From Arctopsyche grandis (Eukaryota; Arthropoda; Insecta; Trichoptera; Hydropsychidae), in contig NC_135367.1 in NCBI RefSeq assembly GCF_051622035.1, positions 29,218,001 to 29,282,000 of the forward strand: 64,000 nt of DNA. The letters are read 5' to 3'. This document shows positions 60,291 to 64,000 of this stretch, piece after piece. How positions within the stretch are numbered: position 1 is the first letter of the stretch; the number at the start of each line of letters is the position of its first letter. The notes beneath the pieces were generated by a model. That model was not told where the DNA came from, searched no databases, and saw nothing but the letters and a program-made list of their open reading frames with translations. Position numbers and translations under genes: made by a program.

Positions 60291-61769
60291 ATTTATTTAT
60301 TTTTGAAATGTTATAATTATTGCTAGAGGTCGGACCGGAAGCGTGCCGTTCATTGTTAATTGTTCGCTGTGCTTTGTCCAAGGACATATAATTTTTTTTT
60401 TAATTATATCTCCTAACAAAATAAATTTAATGATATTCAATGAATTCTTCGATACGTCGCCTATGATTAATTATGATAATGTTTATTAATTAAATAAAAA
60501 ATATTTCTATTTATGATTGTAAATCATTAATTTATGCATGTCCGCCATTACTGATTTTTACTTTATCTATGTACGTAGTAACAATAGATGAAGTTTTGTG
60601 ATCATGCGAAAATTCCAACTCGAGATTTTGACTGATTCGAACTCAGAATCGATTACTGATCACGTTTTCGTGATCTAGAAAAAATGTGTGTGTGTGTGTC
60701 TGTGTATTTTGGGGATTTTTTATATACCGTTAGTAAGTTTCAGTTCAATAGAACTGAAACTTAGTATCGGTTACTGAAATTCTTATCGATACGACGTAAT
60801 TTTTTTTCAAATTTTGAAGTAGACCGGAAATGGTACCTCCCCTTATAAGTGTCCTTTTTTTTTAAAGTTTTTGAATTCAATTATCTCCCAAACCCCTAAT
60901 TAAATCGGACTAAATTTTTTTTTACATGTAATAGAAATAATAATCTTTTTAACTTTATATTTTTAAAATATTTTTATCTAGTATATATATTCATATCTAG
61001 AAGTTTAAGCGTAATACCAAGTTATGTATAAAATTTGGTAAGCATCCCTCAACCGGAAGTGGTAGTTTACTCTTGTTCGATTTTTCTTCCACTATTTTTT
61101 TCGACCCCTTATACATGTGTGATCTTCACGAAATAAATCAAGTATAATTATTCTATCAATGTGATGATAATAAAAAAAAAGTCACAAAATTTAATAAACC
61201 GGAAGTGGGATTATTATCTCTTAGAAAGGTCAAAAATGTTGTCGCCTGGATTCTGTCCACCCCCCTGAACATATTAAGCTGAAAATTTATTTTTGTATTC
61301 TTTATGTACTAACTTAGAATTGCTAACGTTTTGGTCAATTCGTAAACCGGAAGTAGTATTTTTTTTTAAAACAATATTTCATTATTTTATTTTAACCTTT
61401 TAAATTGATTTAATTTTCTTGATATTTAATGAGTATAATATAGTGATTTGATAACCTGATAGTGATTTTAAGTAATAAAAAAAATTTGAACAAAATCTGA
61501 CAACCGGAAGTAGAACTTTTGTCTTGTGCAAGTTTCCATACATTTGCGCTCAATTTGTATCGAAAATGCTGTCATAGTTATATGTAACCTTCTTATATTC
61601 CTCAAATACATAGATTAAGTCATGGGTTGGTCACACCCGAATTTTTTTTCGCGTACCACCGCTGATATACAGGTAGGTAAAAGAAAATATTTTTTAACAA
61701 CTCAAGTTCATACTTAAAAATTTTATATGTTATACATAATTATTACTATCAGAAACTTTGTTTTAACAC

Positions 61770-62297
61770 TAGTGGTTTTACCCGGCTTTTTTACCAATTT
61801 ATTTGAATAGTTTTGTTTTATTAAACTTAACGTCACGGATTCTACGAACCAACGATAGTTACATACATACAAAGTGTCTTTCGAAATTATATATTATGTA
61901 GATTATACTGGAATCCGGCGGCCCCCCCGGGCCTTCGCCCCCGACGCCCCAAGGGCGAGGGCCGGTCCCTCGTCTGCATGTCGTCATGGAAACTTTGACT
62001 TGTTTACAAAGTTCCCAACAAATGTTACATACATACAAAATCTCTTTCGAAATTATATATTAGATTTTAATGAGGCACAACACTATGCTTGTTTTAGTAT
62101 GTTTTAGAAAACAATTATAATACATGTATGCGGTCTGTATATTATTTTATAGACGCATTTAAAATGAAATTATCATTTGAAACTTGTTATTAAATTTGAT
62201 TTTATATGTAAAAATCAATATTTTCACTTTTATCAATCCAATCACTTATTAAGCGGTTTATAATACAAATGCCGAGCGAAGCCGGGTAAAACCACTA
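61770..62297. mobile_element. Terminal-inverted-repeat MITE (family C), 528 bp
   Basis: TAGTGGTTTTACCCGGC at the left and GCCGGGTAAAACCACTA at the right are perfect inverted ends. The YARNG-like start suggests hAT, but flanking octamers do not match. A GC-rich patch (61915-61975) lies inside, and AAAGTGTCTTTCGAAATTAT and AAAATCTCTTTCGAAATTAT form an internal direct repeat. A decayed relative begins at 283. Confidence 0.75.
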
Positions 62298-62594
62298 GTT
62301 TTATTATACATAAAACAAATCGTAAATACTTCTGTAATCATTATAAAATATTTAAAAGTCGGCTAAATCAAAAAAGAGAACATTTTGAGCATATTTTACA
62401 AGAGAGAGAGAGAGAGAGAGAAAGTAAAATAAAATGAGACATATTCTGTCGAAAAGGGGGCTGTTGGAAACCCTACGATATGGCCGATTGAATAGTGAAG
62501 AGTGAGCTAAAATGAGTGTGGCGGTTTAGGGATTTTCCCGTCGAAGGCTTCCCAACCGTTACTTTTGGGTGATTGACGCGAGTCGCACTTTGCA
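62298..62594. other. Upstream region of PARP-like copy 3
   Basis: Includes a GAGAGA microsatellite (62401-62424) and, at 62506-62524, GAGCTAAAATGAGTGTGGCGG, similar to the sequence before copy 1. Likely promoter and 5' UTR. Confidence 0.4.
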
Positions 62595-63737
62595 ATGGGG
62601 AATTTTTGCAGTTTATTCAAAGAAGAGTAAGTATTCACATTCGCATTGATATTAATATAGTATACAATCCCACAACGAGTCCAGCTTTTACGCGTAAGAC
62701 GATTTAAATGGTTGTGTATCACATTACAACGAGCTTGGACTGAAATTGTCCGTGTCAATGTTCAAGGCTTTTTGAATGTCATATTTTATTTTTATAAATT
62801 GTTAACAGTTTAAGCATAGATACATTCATGCATTGCAAAGATATTTTATATTTAAAATAGATTCAATTTCAATTGCTAGCGTTTACTTTTGAAATCGTTA
62901 TTATTAACGTTATAAAAATAAATTCCATGTACTATTCGACGAAGAATTCGCGTGAACGGTTTTATTAAGTTTTTAAGCTATGCCTAATTTATAATATTAT
63001 TGGGTTACAGCAGTGAAGATGACCAAGATACTTATAGAGGATACGCTGATACTGTTTCCAATCAACGTCGACGGCATACACCCAATCAACGAAAAAGTCG
63101 TAGCAATGAATATCGTCAAAACGTTGGCGTATATTATGAAAATGGTGCTAGAACAAGTCGGAATCCATTGACTTTAAAAATTCTCAAAGTCGTGAAATTT
63201 AGGGACATTCCAACAGCTAATTATATGAAAAATTGCTCGAATGCGTTGGAAATTAACAAAATCAAAGAATTATTCATGAACACAGCTCAGAAGCATTTCA
63301 GAGTTATCAATGTACAACAGGTATTAAATCCTTATTTAACAGCAGCATTTATGCTTCGAAAGAAAGAGTATCAAATGCGTCATGGTAATTGTGACGTGGA
63401 AGAAAGATTATTATTCCACGGCATTAAAAAGTATCAGGTGAATGCCATAGCAAAAAATAATTGTAATTGGAGGCTTGGCAAGATTGTGTGTTTCTCAACC
63501 ACATCAGAACACTCTAGCAATTATTGTGATGAAAATGTAACTCAAAGATGCATGCTTGTTTCATCTGTTCTTATACACTTGGAGTGTGATGGTAATAAAT
63601 ATATGGATTTTCCTCCGCTTGTTGCTACAAAGGAAAATATTCACTATGACACAAGTGTGAGTCAAAATAACAATGTTAAAGTTAAATTTAGAGATGATGA
63701 ATTTTGTCCAAAGTATATTGTACATTTTGAAGGGTAG
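62595..63737 (+). CDS. PARP-catalytic-domain protein, copy 3, predicted N-myristoylated
   Basis: Two exons, 62595-62626 and 63011-63737 (or 63014, tandem CAG acceptor), phase 2, donor GAAGA|GTAAGT; 252 residues (251 with the second acceptor). Exon 1 encodes MGNFCSLFKE, with Gly2 and Ser6 for myristoylation and Cys5 for palmitoylation. The low-complexity region of copy 1 is reduced to about 45 residues. The domain reads RDIPTANYMKNC, VINVQQVLNPYLTAAFMLRK, LLFHGIKK (His147), IVCFS (Cys171 at the triad Tyr), HSSNYC (Tyr182), Val233 at the triad Glu, FCPKYIVHFEG and stop. It is closer to copy 1 than copy 2 is. Same strand as both, so a tandem cluster. Confidence 0.82.
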
Positions 63738-64000
63738 CTATTAGTGCATTGTCCATATCTAATATTTTATTATTTGTTTATTGATTAAAATTACCAAGGA
63801 TTATGATGATCAAATATTTTTACTGTTGTCGAGTATGTATGCGTACATTGTGATATCTTATTTTTATCACTCAAATTGTTAATTTAAAATGAGATAAAAT
63901 AACTATGTATATCGGGACTGTCCCGTCAGTATTTTCCAAAGATTTCGGTGATCCGCATTGAGAACTGTTACAACTTACTGGAATAATTATTTAATTTAGT
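63738..64000. other. 3' flank of PARP-like copy 3
   Basis: AT-rich 3' UTR-like sequence to the window edge; no other feature seen. Confidence 0.3.

Overview
The window is AT-rich eukaryotic DNA. Small GT-AG introns, many ACATACATATGTATGT-type microsatellites, insect-type hAT, piggyBac, RTE and LTR elements, and clip-type serine proteases all point to an insect; I cannot name the order with confidence. No bacterial, viral or CRISPR features are present.

Layout. 1-2118: transposon-rich DNA with a complete 967-bp hAT-type element. 2119-15249 (+): most of an autophagy-lipid-transfer gene ATG2 (37 coding exons; the first exon or exons are left of the window). 16651-18452 (-): mitochondrial ribosomal protein uS5m/MRPS5, convergent with ATG2. 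18453-22395: transposon-dense spacer with a foldback element, a degraded LTR and a nested small LTR element. 22396-27641 (+): ZFPL1 (Golgi RING-type protein), with an RTE LINE fragment and a piggyBac MITE in intron 1. 28313-32048 and 32978-38313 (both -): two tandem secreted trypsin-like serine proteases, the second with a clip domain. 38314-48824: a 10-kb gene-poor stretch with a CR1/Jockey-like LINE tail, nested hAT elements, a SINE, a piggyBac MITE and a long 764-bp inverted repeat. 48825-49425 (-): a small C14orf119-like gene. 49426-53269: LTR remnants and foldback elements. 53270-63737 (+): a cluster of three PARP-catalytic-domain genes, with further repeats between them.

In every multi-exon gene whose start lies inside the window (MRPS5, ZFPL1, the two proteases, C14orf119-like, PARP copies 1 and 3) the joined exon lengths are an exact multiple of three with conserved protein content across each junction, so those models are well supported. 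The ATG2 exons also sum to a multiple of three from the first base seen.

The most interesting locus is the PARP cluster. Copies 1 and 3 each have a tiny first exon, separated by an intron in the same phase, that encodes MGNCCS or MGNFCS, a classical N-myristoylation plus palmitoylation signal. All three copies keep the PARP fold signature but lack the Tyr and Glu of the H-Y-E catalytic triad. I infer a lineage-specific family of membrane-anchored, divergent and possibly non-catalytic PARP-like proteins. The second highlight is a 764-bp near-palindrome at 47121-47884 with about 370-bp arms and a 14-nt loop, a candidate hairpin-RNA (endo-siRNA) source.
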